A stretch of DNA of 64,000 nt from Diploptera punctata (GCA_030220185.1 JASPKZ010003845.1:2055501-2119500), one strand, 5' to 3'. Positions 10,913 to 22,329 are shown, counted from the first letter of the stretch. Program-made: numbers and translations. The notes: generated by a model from the sequence alone, not told the origin.

Positions 10913-10953
<41 letters not shown>
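10858..10953 (+). repeat. (TAA)n microsatellite
   Basis: Nearly pure TAA over about 95 bp, with one imperfection near 10904. Confidence 0.95.
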
Positions 10954-10954
<1 letters not shown>

Positions 10955-10967
10955 CAATAAAATGGTA

Positions 10968-11154
10968 TGGTCATGTAAAAAAAATAGACCGATTCCGAAG
11001 AAGAATACAAGAATGGGTGCCACCTAGTAAAAGAAGAAGAAGAAGAAGAAGAGGGCTGCCAAAAATAACGTAGATTGAGGTGTTTTGAGCAACATGAGAG
11101 AAAAAGGATTGGACGATGGAGATTGGAATGATAGATATGAAGGAAAATTACAGT
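10968..11154 (+). pseudogene. LINE RT C-terminal fragment
   Basis: Reads KWYGHVKKIDRF, IQEWVPPSKR, an Arg run from a GAA repeat, GLPKIT, then in a shifted frame MREKGLDDGDWNDRYEGKL before a stop. The order matches the C-terminus of the B/C-type LINE families. It lacks everything upstream and follows directly on the TAA microsatellite. Confidence 0.7.
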
Positions 11155-11312
11155 AGATTAACTGAGACTAGGAATATATTGTGAAACCTGCTAAATAAAT
11201 AAATGATGAAGATGATGATAATAATCCACAACAGCCGGCGTCACCTTGATGTTTCTTCCATTTGGCCCGCGATAAAAATAAGTTTGGGCGGCTCTGGCTT
11301 AAACATAGAGAT

Positions 11313-11369
11313 ATGATCCTAGGAACACGTAATGTTAGAACATTATACAGTAGTGGGACACTAGATTAG
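11313..11369 (+). pseudogene. LINE endonuclease-start fragment
   Basis: A 19-codon frame, MILGTRNVRTLYSSGTLD, matches the conserved start of the apurinic endonuclease domain of non-LTR ORF2 (usually GTWNVRTLY, here W to R). It stops at once and no further endonuclease motif follows. It is the only 5' LINE coding piece I see in the window. Confidence 0.5.
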
Positions 11370-12123
11370 ATTACATTTAGTAGAGATGGGTTTGGGTTTT
11401 AAGACCTTAACACACCGACTTTAGGTTCCTTGTTTTACCCATATTTATGGAATAAACGAGATCAAATCTACTCTACGTTGGTAATTGTGTAATCTGTTAT
11501 GGTGTTCCTGGTTCGACATTCATCTACAGACTGCGGGGAAATAAGGAAATAATGCGGAAATAGTAGCGATGTTTACATATACATTATATAGTTATACTGG
11601 TGTAAAATTTGAATTTTCAAATTCCAAATAAAATTCTGATATATCAGTCAGTCACACATCACATATTACGTCATAACTCCAGATTTAGGTTTCCTTGCTT
11701 ATTTAGAATGTAACACGAAATATGCCCTCCAAACAGTATTTTGGAAAATTGAATTAAGAATGACATCTCAGAGAATGATTAAGGAGACCAAGTTAAGCTG
11801 CTTGATGAGTTGACATTTATGTTAGTCACACATATTTTGATAGACAAAAAATAGCACTATTTTTCTGCAGAAGTTGTATGATTATGTACAGTCTTAATCA
11901 CACACTTTTCCTGCATCACATCACGTACATAACATCCTTAATTTCAATCAATTGTATATTATTTATGTAATCATTTTGTGTAAAAGTGTACTGTAAATGT
12001 CAGTCAGTCACACATGGAATTGCTCAATATAAGTACTGTGAGATTTAACTATACACTGAATTTTATTTATATAATGTGGATTTAAGGCACACATATAAAA
12101 AATGCCGGCTAAATTGTAAAAAA
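11370..12123. other. Unassigned stretch
   Basis: No ORF. The short motif AGTCACACAT recurs at about 11648, 11824 and 12007 without regular spacing, so I do not call it an array. Confidence 0.35.
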
Positions 12124-12920
12124 AAGTAAATACAGGTAGATACTGAAGGCCAACACGCACACACTATTGAGTAACACTAAGAAATTAGGACTGGAAGTAA
12201 ATATCAGTAAAACTAAATATATGGTCACACGTAGAAATTCAGTATATAATGGAAATGGACAGCTAATGACAAATGAGGGAAATTTTGGAAGTGGCTGAAT
12301 TCAAATACCTAGGAACAATAATCACAAATAGGAATGAGATGCACAAAGAAATTAAACATAGGCTCAATTCTGGAAATGTGTGCTATTATGCATTGCAGAG
12401 ACTCTTGATGTCCCAACTCCTTTCAAAAAACGTTAAGCTGAAAATATATAAAACTATTATTCTACCAGTTATATTATATGGGTGCGAAACATGGACTCTT
12501 ACTTTAAGGGAGGAAAGAGTATTTGAGAATAAAGTTCTTAGGAACATTTTTGGACCAAAGAGAGATGAACAGACAGGTGAATGGAGAAGACTGCATAACA
12601 ATGAACTACATGGTCTTTATAGGAAGCCAGATATAATAAGAACAATTAAGTCTCATAGACTGCGATGGGCAGGACATGTTGCACGTATGGGGAATGAAAG
12701 ACGTGCATGGAAACTTCTTGTAGGAAAGCCAGAAGGAAAACGCCCAGTTGGTAGACCAAGAATGAGGTGAGGTGGTAACTATGATTTGAGGGAAGTAGAA
12801 TATACAGGGAATGATTGGAAAGTATTGGCTCAGGATAGGGATGTATGGAGAGCTTATGTCCGCGCGGCCATGAACCTACGGGTTCGATAGTGCCAGTGAG
12901 TAAGTAAGTAAGTAAGTAAG
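12124..12920 (+). mobile_element. LINE-A, longest single fragment
   Basis: Covers the end of the RT domain (KKLGLEVNISKTKYMVTRRN), the FKYLG segment, the C-terminal domain and the tail (TAAG repeated about five times from 12899). A frameshift lies near 12275 (EGNFEEVAEF read out of frame) and an internal deletion near 12768 removes the W of GRPRMRW and adds a stop. The whole 5' half is missing. Confidence 0.85.
12273..12770 (+). CDS. LINE-A ORF2 C-terminal fragment (165 codons)
   Basis: The best preserved LINE-A coding piece. In order it contains FKYLGTIITNRNEMHKEI (start of the thumb-like region), LPVILYGCETWTLTLREE, NIFGPKRDEQTGEW, HRLRWAGHVARMGNERRAW and GKPEGKRPVGRPRM. In intact non-LTR ORF2 proteins this lies downstream of the catalytic FADD box, which is absent here, so the fragment cannot be an active polymerase. 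The listed start is only the first in-frame ATG. The stop comes from a small deletion; the homologous sequence continues afterwards to the tail. Whether it is transcribed cannot be judged. Confidence 0.75.
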   Translation: MREILEVAEFKYLGTIITNRNEMHKEIKHRLNSGNVCYYALQRLLMSQLLSKNVKLKIYKTIILPVILYGCETWTLTLREERVFENKVLRNIFGPKRDEQTGEWRRLHNNELHGLYRKPDIIRTIKSHRLRWAGHVARMGNERRAWKLLVGKPEGKRPVGRPRMR

Positions 12921-13860
12921 TATATTTAATAAAAGGAATGAGATGCACAAATAAATTAAACATAGGCTCAATTCTGGAAATACATGCTAATATGCATTAT
13001 AGGGACTCTTGGTCCTAACTCCTTAGAAAACGTTAAACTGAAAATATATAAAACTGTTATTCTACCAGTTATATTATATGGGTCCACCGCTGTGGTCTCG
13101 TGGTAGCGTGCTGCCTTGTCACGCAGCGGGCCAGGGTTCCATCCCCGATCGGGACAATTTGCTGGGTGAGGTTTTTATCTGGGGTTTTCCTCACCTGTAA
13201 GACAAATGTCAGGAAAACTTTAAGGCCCAAAAGGTCCCCGAAATCATGTGGCCATCATCATCCTTATCATCATCCTTCACCGGTGTGGAAAGCAACGGGA
13301 AGCTACCACACCTACAATTCCCTATAAAGCTGCAAAGCATAGCATGAAAATGCTATGATTGCAGTGAAAGACCTGCCTTCGGGCAGAATTACTATGGATG
13401 GATGGATATTCTATGTTTGCGAAACATGGATTCTTAATTTAAGGGAGGAAAGAAGATTCGGAGTATTTGAGAATAAAGTTCCTAGACACATTTTTGGGCC
13501 AAAAACAGATGAACAGACAGGTGAATGAAGAAAACTACATAATAGTGAGCTACATGGAATGAGGAAGCGAGATATAATAAGAGCAGTTAAGTCTCGTAGA
13601 CTGCGGTGGGCAGGACATGCGGCACGAATAGGGAATGAAAGAGGTGCATGGAAGCATCTTGTAGAATAACTAGGAGGAAAAGCCCAGTTGGTAGACCAAG
13701 AATGAGGTAAGAGAATAGCATTATCCATGATTTGAGAGAATTAGATTATATACGGGATGACTGGAAAACATTAGCACAGGATAGGGATGTATGGAGAGCT
13801 TATGTCCGCGCGGCCATGAACATACAGGTTCGATAGAGCCAATGAGTTAGCTATATTTAG
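12921..13860 (+). mobile_element. LINE-A fragment split by a SINE-1
   Basis: A second LINE-A copy abuts the tail of the previous one. It runs from the NRNEMHK region to the tail, with stops. SINE-1 interrupts it in the YGCETW codons. Confidence 0.8.
13084..13406 (+). mobile_element. SINE-1 inserted in LINE-A
   Basis: tRNA-like head: A-box region TGGTCTCGTGGTAGCGTG and B-box region GGGTTCCATCCCC, slightly decayed. Then the shared central domain (ACCTGTAAGACAAATGTCAGG to GGTCCCCGAAATC), a CAT-repeat stretch, and the SINE-1 body CACCGGTGTGGAAAGCAACG, ending ACTATGGATGGATGGA. Flanks TATTATATGGGT (13072-13083) and TATTCTATGTTT (13407-13418) match the same LINE-A site and form a diverged 12-bp target duplication. 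Confidence 0.9.
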
Positions 13861-14202
13861 TAAATATGTTTTTGATGGTATAAGAAAATTTAACAATGGA
13901 TCTGTTCCCACTGGAATTTTGCTCGTTTTTGATAACTACAGACAGCTGATCATCCTAGTAGACATGTGACTTGGAACTAGTAAACGCACAAATAAACAAT
14001 GTATGACATTCACAGACAGATACTTGTCAGATGGACATGACGTGCTCAGTATGTGAAGTAAGTACTGGCTATACTCACTGTCTCTTAATACAAAGTGGAG
14101 TCCCCAGGGGGTTCGAACCTGTGTAGTCAACATACAGTGACTTTGATGCTCCTGAGATCGATCACGTTATCGAGCTTACATGTATGTAATCTAACTCCCT
14201 GC

Positions 14203-14349
14203 ACTATCGAATCCGGAGGTTCATGGCCACGAGAACATAAGCTCCCCATATACCTCTATCCTGAGCTAATGTTTTCCAAGCGTTATCTGTCTAATTCAAC
14301 TCTTGAAATCATGTTAATAGTATTCTCCCTCTCTCCTCATTCTTGCCCT
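14203..14349 (-). mobile_element. LINE-A 3' fragment
   Basis: The complement of the last ~45 codons plus the beginning of the tail (CACTATCGAATCCGGAGGTT in plus orientation). 5' truncated and diverged. The 340 bp to its left hold nothing I recognise. Confidence 0.7.
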
Positions 14350-14494
14350 GACTAAGAAGATTCCACTTTAAACATAACTTTCTTCTTATTCTAGTAGACC
14401 ATCGTTTTCCAACCCGGGGGTTCGCAAAATATTTCAAGGGGTTCGCCAAAACTTTTCCTTAATGGCGGGTTTGGAGATTAGGTATTGCAGCATT

Positions 14495-14498
<4 letters not shown>

Positions 14499-14558
<60 letters not shown>

Positions 14559-14580
14559 TTATTATTATTATCATTATTAT
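14499..14580. repeat. (TAA)n/(ATT)n microsatellite
   Basis: AAT repeats switch to ATT near 14559, making a self-complementary pair of arms. Confidence 0.95.
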
Positions 14581-14644
14581 TTTTTTAATTAAATTAACCC
14601 TATAATGCCCCTTGTTGCATATGTGTAACAGGGAATTTATCATA

Positions 14645-14745
14645 AGTAATGTCACGAGTGATTTCCAAATTATCGATAAATTCACGACTCACGAAGTGAG
14701 GAGTGAATTTATCTAGAGAATTTGGAAATCAAGAGTGGCATTTGT
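14645..14745. repeat. Palindrome with a 5-10 nt loop
   Basis: GAGTGATTTCCAAATT and GATAAATTCAC on the left mirror GTGAATTTATC and AATTTGGAAATCAAGAGTG on the right. Just downstream GGACTATTTAACG has a counterpart complement near 15390 (GAGTTAAATAGTCAC), so this may be one end of a larger foldback element. Confidence 0.65.
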
Positions 14746-15500
14746 TAGGACTATTTAACGAATAAAATTAAGGTGTTTACTCACAAATCATTATTTAACA
14801 TTAGTTATTTTAAAATATTTATATATTTAATGTAAACGGCGATGTTTGAAAACAAATGAGAAGCGATAGGTACGCTTCATCTGCTTCTTTTATTTATCAC
14901 TGCAACCATGCAATCATATACTATTTATTGCCAAAGGAACGCAATATTGTAAGAATGCTCTGTAGTGGAGAAAAAATGAAACACATCAAATTGTATATTA
15001 ATTCATTTCTGATGTCGTATGATGTAAATATGACAATTATATTTTTCTGGATTATTACCTGGGAAAAAATACATTTAAGAAAGTACAAACAGTGGTTTCT
15101 TTTTTTGGTGGTATAATCAATTGCTATAAATGTTTTTATATTAAATCCCGCATGCGGCATGTGTTGACATTCATGCACTATATATACAATCTGGTAGCCG
15201 TATTTCTCATGGGCTCAGTCACTGCAAAATAATGATCAGACCTGTTCAGAATATTAAAAAGGAGGAGCTTTCTTTAATATGGTAATTATAACACTGATAA
15301 ATATTTCGTGAAACACGACTCTGATTGGTTGTAAAACAGAAATCATTGAAACGTGATTGGTCATTGACTTCCATTTGGGGCATGAGTTAAATAGTCACAT
15401 TATTTCCACAATAAAATAATATTTACCGCGAATGCCTGATTAACAGTTGTGTAACAACATTAGGTATGCATTTGATTTCGCTACAACTAGGCCTACACGT
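14746..15500 (+). other. Unassigned stretch
   Basis: Contains an 86-codon ORF (14856-15116) with no recognisable domain, Ile- and Lys-rich as expected of AT-rich noise. The right part carries GATTGG motifs and the complement of the GGACTATTTAACG motif. Confidence 0.3.
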
Positions 15501-15506
15501 TGTGTT

Positions 15507-15690
15507 ACTTTTAAGCCGTTCTCATTCATCACAATCGAGTCTACGACAAGGGAACACCATCTAGAAGCACTCGCCACTGAAAATGCCCTCCGCAGTTGAG
15601 GGAGAAACGTCTGGAAGAAACATCAGCTATAGACCACATCTTTTAACATTGTGATTACCGGCCGTAAAAAGTCTGCATTCCACAAGGGAT
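15507..15690 (+). repeat. Solo arm of the hammerhead-like foldback repeat
   Basis: Matches the arms of the element at 35477-36430: GAGTCTACGACAAG, then CACTGAAAATG, the stem CCTC/GAGG, GAGAAACGTCTGGAAG and GATTACCGGCCGT. The core reads CTGAAAA instead of CTGAAGA, so this copy has lost one core base. Confidence 0.7.
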
Positions 15691-15842
15691 CTTGTTTAAA
15701 TCAAGATTCAACATTATAAATTCTTTGCTGAGTTTGTTATGTATTATAACTTTGGCTGTTGGGTTTTAAGTATTAATGCAATTAATCTTATCAATTTGTT
15801 ACGTTCCTTATATTGTGACAAACATTTAATTGTTATATTTTA

Positions 15843-15965
15843 TTGATTTGAGGGAAGTAGATTATATAGGAGATGATTGGAAAACATTAACTTAGGATAG
15901 AGGTATATCCAGAGCTTATGCCCGCGCGGCCATTAACATTCGGGTTTGGATTAGTGCTAGTGAGG
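15843..15965 (+). mobile_element. LINE-A, very short 3' end
   Basis: Begins at TTGAGGGAAGTAGATTATAT (LREVDY) and ends near the normal terminus. A 7-bp repeat TATTTTA lies at 15836-15842 and 15966-15972, so this is probably a complete, strongly truncated insertion. Confidence 0.75.
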
Positions 15966-15972
15966 TATTTTA

Positions 15973-16350
15973 CATCCATTTGTAGGTGTTTTTAAGTAGC
16001 TCACACCACTAGAGCTTAAAGGCACAAAACTTCTAAGAAAAGGATTTTGAATCTGGACCAACACATATTTTTTTGACCACACACGAACATCGAGAGCTTT
16101 ACTGGATCAGTCATCAGCTCAATGCCAGGGCAACCTCCGAAACAACGCAAACATTTTTAAGACTAGGCACTTCATTCATACATTCACAGTGTATAAGATT
16201 AATGATTATGATGGCCTGATGACGACCTTTAAGTTTCTTGACATTTGCCTTAAAGGTGAGGGAAAACCCCAAAAGTTCTTCACTCAGAAAACTTGTTCCG
16301 ACTAAAGATCGAATCCGGACTTCTGCGTCCGAGGCAACGATGTTACCAGA
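15973..16350 (-). repeat. Decayed SINE head and adjoining unknown repeat
   Basis: 16195-16350 resembles the complement of the common SINE head and centre (GATGGCCTGATGACG, CTTAAAGGTGAGG, GATCGAATCCGG), much mutated. Sequence to the left (CCTCCGAAACAACGCAAACA) recurs near 30160 and 33750, so a larger composite repeat is likely. Confidence 0.5.
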
Positions 16351-17261
16351 GGGTATAACGATGGTCTCTTGCCCTTTTAAAAGCCTAAAATAGTATTTTT
16401 GAACTCTAGTTTATATGCCTAAACCTACATTTCTGGAGGCTAAAAATCAAAGTATAATGACGGTACAATCCTTGTCCTATATGAACATTATTATTTTAAA
16501 TTACTTATTTTATTTTTCATTGCTAACCTTACCTTGGTTAGAATTATAACAGATTTACAATTATCTTTTCATTTTATGTCAGGGTTCGATTCCAAAGTTT
16601 CGTCAACTCTCAACCACTTTATAAGAATGTAAATTACTGGAATGAGACACATTATGAAATTAAACAATTACAAATTAAAAACATGCATAAAAATCCTTGT
16701 GTTAAATTATAACGAAGGTTTATAAATGTCCAGGAAATGTTTTGTCCTATTACGAATAGAATCTGAAAAAAGTACCATTTATAAACATTAATTTAATATT
16801 ACCGATATGGGGCACTCCAAATACTGTCCCTTCCTTAATTTAACATGTCTCTTTAAGGGCTGACACACCTTCTAAACATTACAAGGGCAATACCTATCCG
16901 GAGATGACACTCCGGATACATGAATTTTTGACCACCTAATGACATGGAATATTGAAAATATTAAATTTGGTTATGTATTAAAGAAGACGGTTTTGTAATT
17001 TTATGCATGGCCAAGGTTGTAATAAGGAGAAAACCTTAGCAAGTGGAATGTTTTTAAAACGAGGTCATTACTACTTCATGATGACGTCATAACCATTACT
17101 TGTCCCAATGCACGTTACATTGAGCGTGGCATCATGTTCAGACTCATTTACAAGGTCAACGTAATGTTCATTGCATTGTTCTGACATTTAATTTTATTGT
17201 TCCTTAGGTGGAGTATGAACAACGTTCTGCTTGAAATGAGGTGAACTATCCAATCGAGTTT
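16351..17261. other. No recognisable feature
   Basis: AT-rich single-copy-looking DNA, with no ORF, repeat boundary or RNA gene seen. Confidence 0.4.
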
Positions 17262-17583
17262 TCTTGAACTCTCAACTCTATCGTGTAACTCAACTTATTC
17301 ACTCGCTCAATCGAACCCGTATGTACATGGCCGCGCTGACACAAGCTCTCCATGGGAATTTTCCCTCTGGTTTTCATACAAGAAGCTTCCATGCTCCTCT
17401 TTCATTCCCCATTCGTGTCATTTGTCTTGCTCATCGCGGTCTACAAGACTTAATTTTTCTTATTGTATCTGGTTTCCCATAAGGATCATATAGCTCACTG
17501 TTATGAAGTCTTCTCCTTTCGCCTGTCTGTTCATCTCTCTTTGATGCAAAATGTTTCCTAAGAGATTTATACTCATATATATA
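17262..17583 (-). mobile_element. LINE-A fragment
   Basis: The complement of the C-terminal codons with a deletion between the terminal region and KPEGK. It ends at the SINE-1 that follows. Confidence 0.75.
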
Positions 17584-17911
17584 GAGTCCACCGCTGTGGT
17601 CTGGAGGAAGCGTCCTGCCTTGTCACGCAGCGGGCCCGGGTTCGACCCCCGGTAGGGGCAGTTTTTTTGGGTGAGGTTTTTATCAGGGTTTTCCCTCATC
17701 TGTAAGACAAATGTCAGGAAAACTTTAAGGCCCAAACGGTCCCCGAAATCATATGGCCATTATCATCATCCGTATCATATCATCCTTCACCGGTGTGGAA
17801 AGCAACGGGAAGCTACCACACCTACAATTCCTTAGTAAAGCTGCAAGCATAGCATGAAAATGCTATGATTGCAGTGAAGGACCTGCCTTGGGGCAGAATT
17901 ACTATGGATGG

Positions 17912-17913
<2 letters not shown>
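17584..17913 (+). mobile_element. SINE-1
   Basis: Near full length. The head has a B box GGGTTCGACCCCC and an altered A box; the central domain and the CACCGGTGTGGAAAGCAACG body are present. It ends ACTATGGATGGA directly in a TA/TG microsatellite. It separates a minus-strand LINE-A from plus-strand LINE-A pieces. Confidence 0.88.

Positions 17914-17975
<62 letters not shown>
17914..17975 (+). repeat. (TA)n(TG)n microsatellite
   Basis: About 7 TA units followed by about 24 TG units, immediately 3' of SINE-1. Confidence 0.95.
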
Positions 17976-17977
<2 letters not shown>

Positions 17978-18207
17978 ACACATAGAAATACATTATATAA
18001 TGGAAATAGTTCATGACAAATGAGAAAAAAATTGAAGAAGTGACTGAATTCAAATATTTAGGAACAATAATTACAAATAGGAATAAGATGCACGAAGAAA
18101 TTAAACACAGACTCAATTCTGGAAATGCATGCTATTATGTATTATAGGGACTCTTATCGTCTCAACTTCTCTCAACAAAACATTAAACTGAAAAAATTAT
18201 ATATATT
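17976..18207 (+). mobile_element. LINE-A internal fragment
   Basis: Covers the codons around KYLGTIITN to the region before YGCETW, with stops and deletions. Confidence 0.75.
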
Positions 18208-18217
18208 TGAGGAGGAG

Positions 18218-18826
18218 AAATACTGAGAAATTGGAACTGGAAGTAAACATCAATAAAATAGATATATGTTCTCACATAGAAATGTATAATGGAAACTGAT
18301 AGTTAATTACAAATGAGGGCCATTTTGAGGAAGTGGCTGCATTCAAATGCCTAGGAACATTAATTACAAATAGATAATGAGATGCACAAAGAAATTAAAC
18401 ATAGGATCAATTCTGGAAATGCCTGCTATTATGTATCACAGGGACTCTTAAAGTCAAAACTTCTCTAAAAATACGTTAAACTGAAAATAAATTAATCTGT
18501 TATTCTCCAAGTTATATTATATGGATGCGAAACATGGACTGTTCCTTTAAGGGAGGAAAAAAAAAAAAGAGTATTTGTGAATAAAGTTGTTAGGAATCTT
18601 TTGGATCAAAATGAGATGAACAAATAAAAAAAATGAAAACCAGAGGGGAAAATACCCAGTTGATAAACCAAGAATGAAGTGGGAGAATAACATTAACTAT
18701 GATCTGAGGGAAGTAGATTATATAGGGTATGATTGTAAAACATTAGCTAAGAATAGGGATGTGTGGATAACTTATGCCCGCGCGGCCTTGAACCTATGGG
18801 TTCGAAAGTGCCAGGTAATTAGTTAG
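18218..18826 (+). mobile_element. LINE-A fragment reaching the tail
   Basis: A second, nearly adjacent copy from KKLELEVNIN-like codons to the tail, with an internal deletion around the IFGPKRDEQ-GEW region. Frame lost repeatedly. Confidence 0.78.
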
Positions 18827-20190
18827 ACTTCCACCTTTCTTTTCCTAAATCCAACATCTGTACAAAGTTAATTCACGCAATCGAATTGATTCAAGAGGTG
18901 CTGTCGATATTGCGATTGGAACTTAGCTAACAAATACGTGAATCAGAGGTCATGTTCTCAATGGGAATGTTTTATTGCGACTTGGACGCGGTCCCATGAA
19001 CCTCCCGCTCATTTACACAAATCAACCTCCACGTAGCGAAATGTCACACGTTGTTTGTTCTATGTCTTCTATCCTATTCCATTTTACTTGGAAGGCAAGC
19101 TGCCCTAGCACCCGACCTTACGACACCAGTTGCGTTTTCCCATCGTTAATGAAATGAATGAAATTAAATTCTACTCTTCTGCTACGGTTTATTATACAGC
19201 GTGTCGCGCCCGACGTGACGCGAATTCGCGTTTCGCTCGGCGTGATGCTGGTTCCACATGCAGCGCATACGCTACAGCGCATATGTTTATGGAATTGTCG
19301 CCAGATGGCACCACATATATGGAAAATCAAATTGACCAACGTTCATAATAAATTTCCAAATGTGTTTACAAAAACTAATGTATACAAACCTGTCCCTGCA
19401 TAACCTAATAAAATAAATTACTTACATACTATTTAGTAAACTGTAAACTGATCTGATGTACACTAAACTGACCCATCGGAATCTAACAAAATGAAGTGAT
19501 TGAATATTTATTTCTTAAAATATGGTTTGGAATTAAATGCAAATGTTGGTAATTCACACATATGTCCTGCCATCTGGTGGATTTAATTTTATGAGCGTTC
19601 ACGTATGCCAACTTCAATTCTAATAAAGAACTTTGAAAATAAATTGAGAGGAAAAGTCATAATTTGTGTACATTGATAAACATATTAAAATTCTTCATAA
19701 AAAAAGTTTCAAGTGTCGTTGCAAAACGATTAAAATAGTTCGAAATATTAGTAAAGACAGAAAAAGTACCCAGAGCAACAGCATCATATGAATGTTGTAT
19801 GGAAAATCATAGAATAAATTATTCTTTAGTTCTTAAATAAACATATGGTTGATGAATATACCAAATTTTAGAATACTTCAGATTTTCGCCTGAGCAGTTT
19901 TATCAGGTTTTGAATTTAATAGAAGACGAAATTTAAGCACATCCATAATATCCCCGATATACAATATTTACAGCTTTTATTTATCTCTTGACCTCTCTTG
20001 ACTAAGTTCAAGCCACAATAACTTTTTTCTGTACATCTCTGTACTCCTTCATGCTCATATTGTAAAAAACATGTATAGATCTCGATGATTTGCAACAAAA
20101 CTTTCGTCGTTAAAATTGGAAAGTTATAAAACAAGTACTGCATTTCCGACATTTTGTTAACAAATCTTAGTTTGTTTTTAGCAATTACAC
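18827..20190. other. Unassigned stretch with a CpG-dense patch
   Basis: Short overlapping ORFs of 60-81 codons look spurious. At 19200-19250 the DNA is unusually CpG-rich (GTCGCGCCCGACGTGACGCG and more) within AT-rich surroundings. This could be a young repeat or a small unmethylated island. Confidence 0.3.
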
Positions 20191-20224
20191 CAATGAGTAT
20201 GGGTAATATCTTCTATATTCTTTG

Positions 20225-20395
20225 TTTGCGCTGGCAAATTGCGTCCTGGATTCAAGAGATTCCAAAACACGACGCGACATGTCAGCGCAATTTTTTTTGC
20301 GCCAGCAATTTGCGTTGTAGATAAACCACATCCATTTGAATATATGGGGAGCAATTTTTGCGCTGGCGCGTTGCGTCGTAGATAAACCACAGCAT
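20225..20395 (-). repeat. Short tandem duplication
   Basis: Two copies of a unit containing TGGTTTATCTACAACGCAA / TGGTTTATCTACGACGCAA and GCCAGCGCAAAAA on the minus strand, about 70 bp apart, with a further GCGCAA-rich piece. Confidence 0.5.
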
Positions 20396-20448
20396 TCGGT
20401 ATTATGAAGTTTGTTATGAGTCTTCCTCCTTGTCCGATACATCAAGTA

Positions 20449-21319
20449 CAGTAAAAACTCCTTATTCGCGTTTTCATTACTCCAAGGTTAAAGAATTGCA
20501 ACACAGTTCCTGTATTCGCGGCTAAAAATGTATTTATTCGCGGATGCAGTCGGTATATTAGATGGATTAGTATCCTTTATTAACGCATCGGCAACTTATT
20601 TTACTGCAAGCAAGTGTCAAGACTTTTTTTATAAAGAGTGATTCAAACCAAATGGACAAATTAATATGAACGTAAAACAAACCTTATTGTCACTATTGTT
20701 CGTTGTTAAAAACCACCGCCGCTGTATTTCACGTGTCCGTTGATAAATGCCGCCCTCGCCACGATCGGCGTTTTATTGTTTCAACTTGTCGTTCGTTGCA
20801 ATGCTTTTGATTGAATAATACGTGTCTCTTCTGCTTTGTTGCCAATTTATAATGTAGAGTAAAAGGAAAGAAAATTAGTTTCTAAACGGAAAAAAGTAGT
20901 GTTGCTTAAAGTAAAAATGGAAATGTTTGACCGTTTACGTGTTGGCGAGTCGTTTGCATCCATATCACGCTATTTCAATGTTAATGAATCGTACGATTCA
21001 TCAAGAGATCCGAAGTCAAAATAAGGAATTATATCGCTGAATTCACAGCTAAATATCAATCTGAAATAAAAGACCTTATGAAAACGGCTAAACAGGAAAA
21101 AATAAGTAGGCCTAAGTTATTTAATCATTTACCCAAGCCTGACAGTATTAATTAATAGAAATTGTTCAAAATCTCTCATTAATTGATTTTATTTTCATAA
21201 TTTTCATTTTATTTCGGAACCTTGGAACATATCCCCTATATTCCCATACAAATTACCATTCCAAATTCGAGGTTTCTGTATTCGCGATATATCTGCGGAA
21301 CATATCCCCCGCGATACTG
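20449..21319 (+). mobile_element. Tigger/pogo-like DNA transposon remnant
   Basis: Flanked by TA on both sides. The ends are CAGTAAAAACTCC and the complement of CAGTATCGCGGGGG, with repeated ATTCGCG motifs typical of Tigger termini. At 20881-21024 the plus strand encodes KRKKVVLLKVKMEMFDRLRV and GESFASISRYFNVNES, the first helix-turn-helix of the CENP-B/pogo transposase family. It then stops, and no DDE region follows. At 871 bp it is deleted and non-autonomous. Confidence 0.7.
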
Positions 21320-22039
21320 TAATGCACTTGTGAATCACACCGCCATTTTTGTAGGATAGCCGCATGGAAGCGTGGAGGGACTGTAACCTTGGTATTTAGC
21401 CACCATTCTGCTCTCTGGGTTGTTACTCACAAGGGAACTGTCAGCCATTACATGCCGAAACCTACCTTGAAATTTCTTCCACAGAAGCGTTATGATGTAC
21501 CGAGGCGTGTCCTAAAAAAATATGTGCCACTTTTAACTGTAAGGCACTAAAATATAGCGCCAAATCTCTTATTTAAACTATAGGGAACTAACACAACTCT
21601 AGTATTGGTAGATTGCATAACCCTCACTTCCTACCGTCTGCGCTGTATCCCATCTCACTCCACTAAGTTCTTATTAATGCAGGGAGTCCATCTGCTCTGT
21701 ATAGTGGATTATCACTGCTGGATTCTGGCTTCGATTTCTGTGCCTTGCAGTTAAAAACGGTAGATTTTTTTGGACACGGCCTTGGTAAATCAGAACACTT
21801 CTCTGGGAGAAATTTCAAGTTAGGTGTCGGCAAGCAATGGTTGACAGTTATCTGTCAGCCTTGCAGTCATGAAGAATCTCGAATCTCAAGTGTGTGTCCC
21901 ATTGGATCCCCATAACCACATATTTTCAACACCTGTGGTTCGTCAAACAAAACTATTTTTACCTAACATGAGATGAGGTGAAAGGTAATATGTAATTAAT
22001 GAATTAGACATTGAAATTACATAAAAAGGAAGGGGAGGG
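21320..22039. other. No recognisable feature
   Basis: Slightly higher GC than the surroundings. No ORF above 60 codons and no repeat match inside the window. Confidence 0.35.
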
Positions 22040-22186
22040 GAAGAGTGTTGGTTGGATACAATTCGAGAAATAGAACAACCCTGAGAAAACCCGGAGAATC
22101 CCACCAATATTCTTCCAGAGCTGTCAGGATTCGAACCTGAGATCTTAGTCGGAACAACTGCGCGTTCACCGACACGGCTTCTTTAT
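22040..22186 (-). mobile_element. tRNA-like SINE head, another family
   Basis: On the minus strand GCCGTGTCGGTGAACGCGCA (A-box-like) is followed about 30 nt later by CAGGTTCGAATCCTGACAG, a good B box. The following GGTGGGATTCTCCGGGTTTT is unlike SINE-1 to -3. The 3' end was not located. Confidence 0.55.
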
Positions 22187-22329
22187 CGTAAAAAAAGCAG
22201 CGATGCTCATCTATTATTAAAATAACCTCTTCACTCTTTATGTCCAGTTCAGTTATTCAAATTTAAACAAGTTTACTTTATAGTCTACATCCGTATATCC
22301 CCACCTGGGGACAAGGGGTGCTCCCTAGC

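Noticed and set aside
10835..11023. Poly-Ile hydrophobic ORFs (also 14434-14685)
   Set aside because: Translations of TAA/ATT repeats, not membrane proteins.
12386..12601. Antisense ORFs over LINE-A (also 13411, 12646, 24052, 24422)
   Set aside because: They mirror LINE-A or LINE-C coding sequence and have no independent signal.
14086..14165. tRNA-like element around GGGGTTCGAACCTG
   Set aside because: Good B-box match but no A box or body; may be a decayed SINE.
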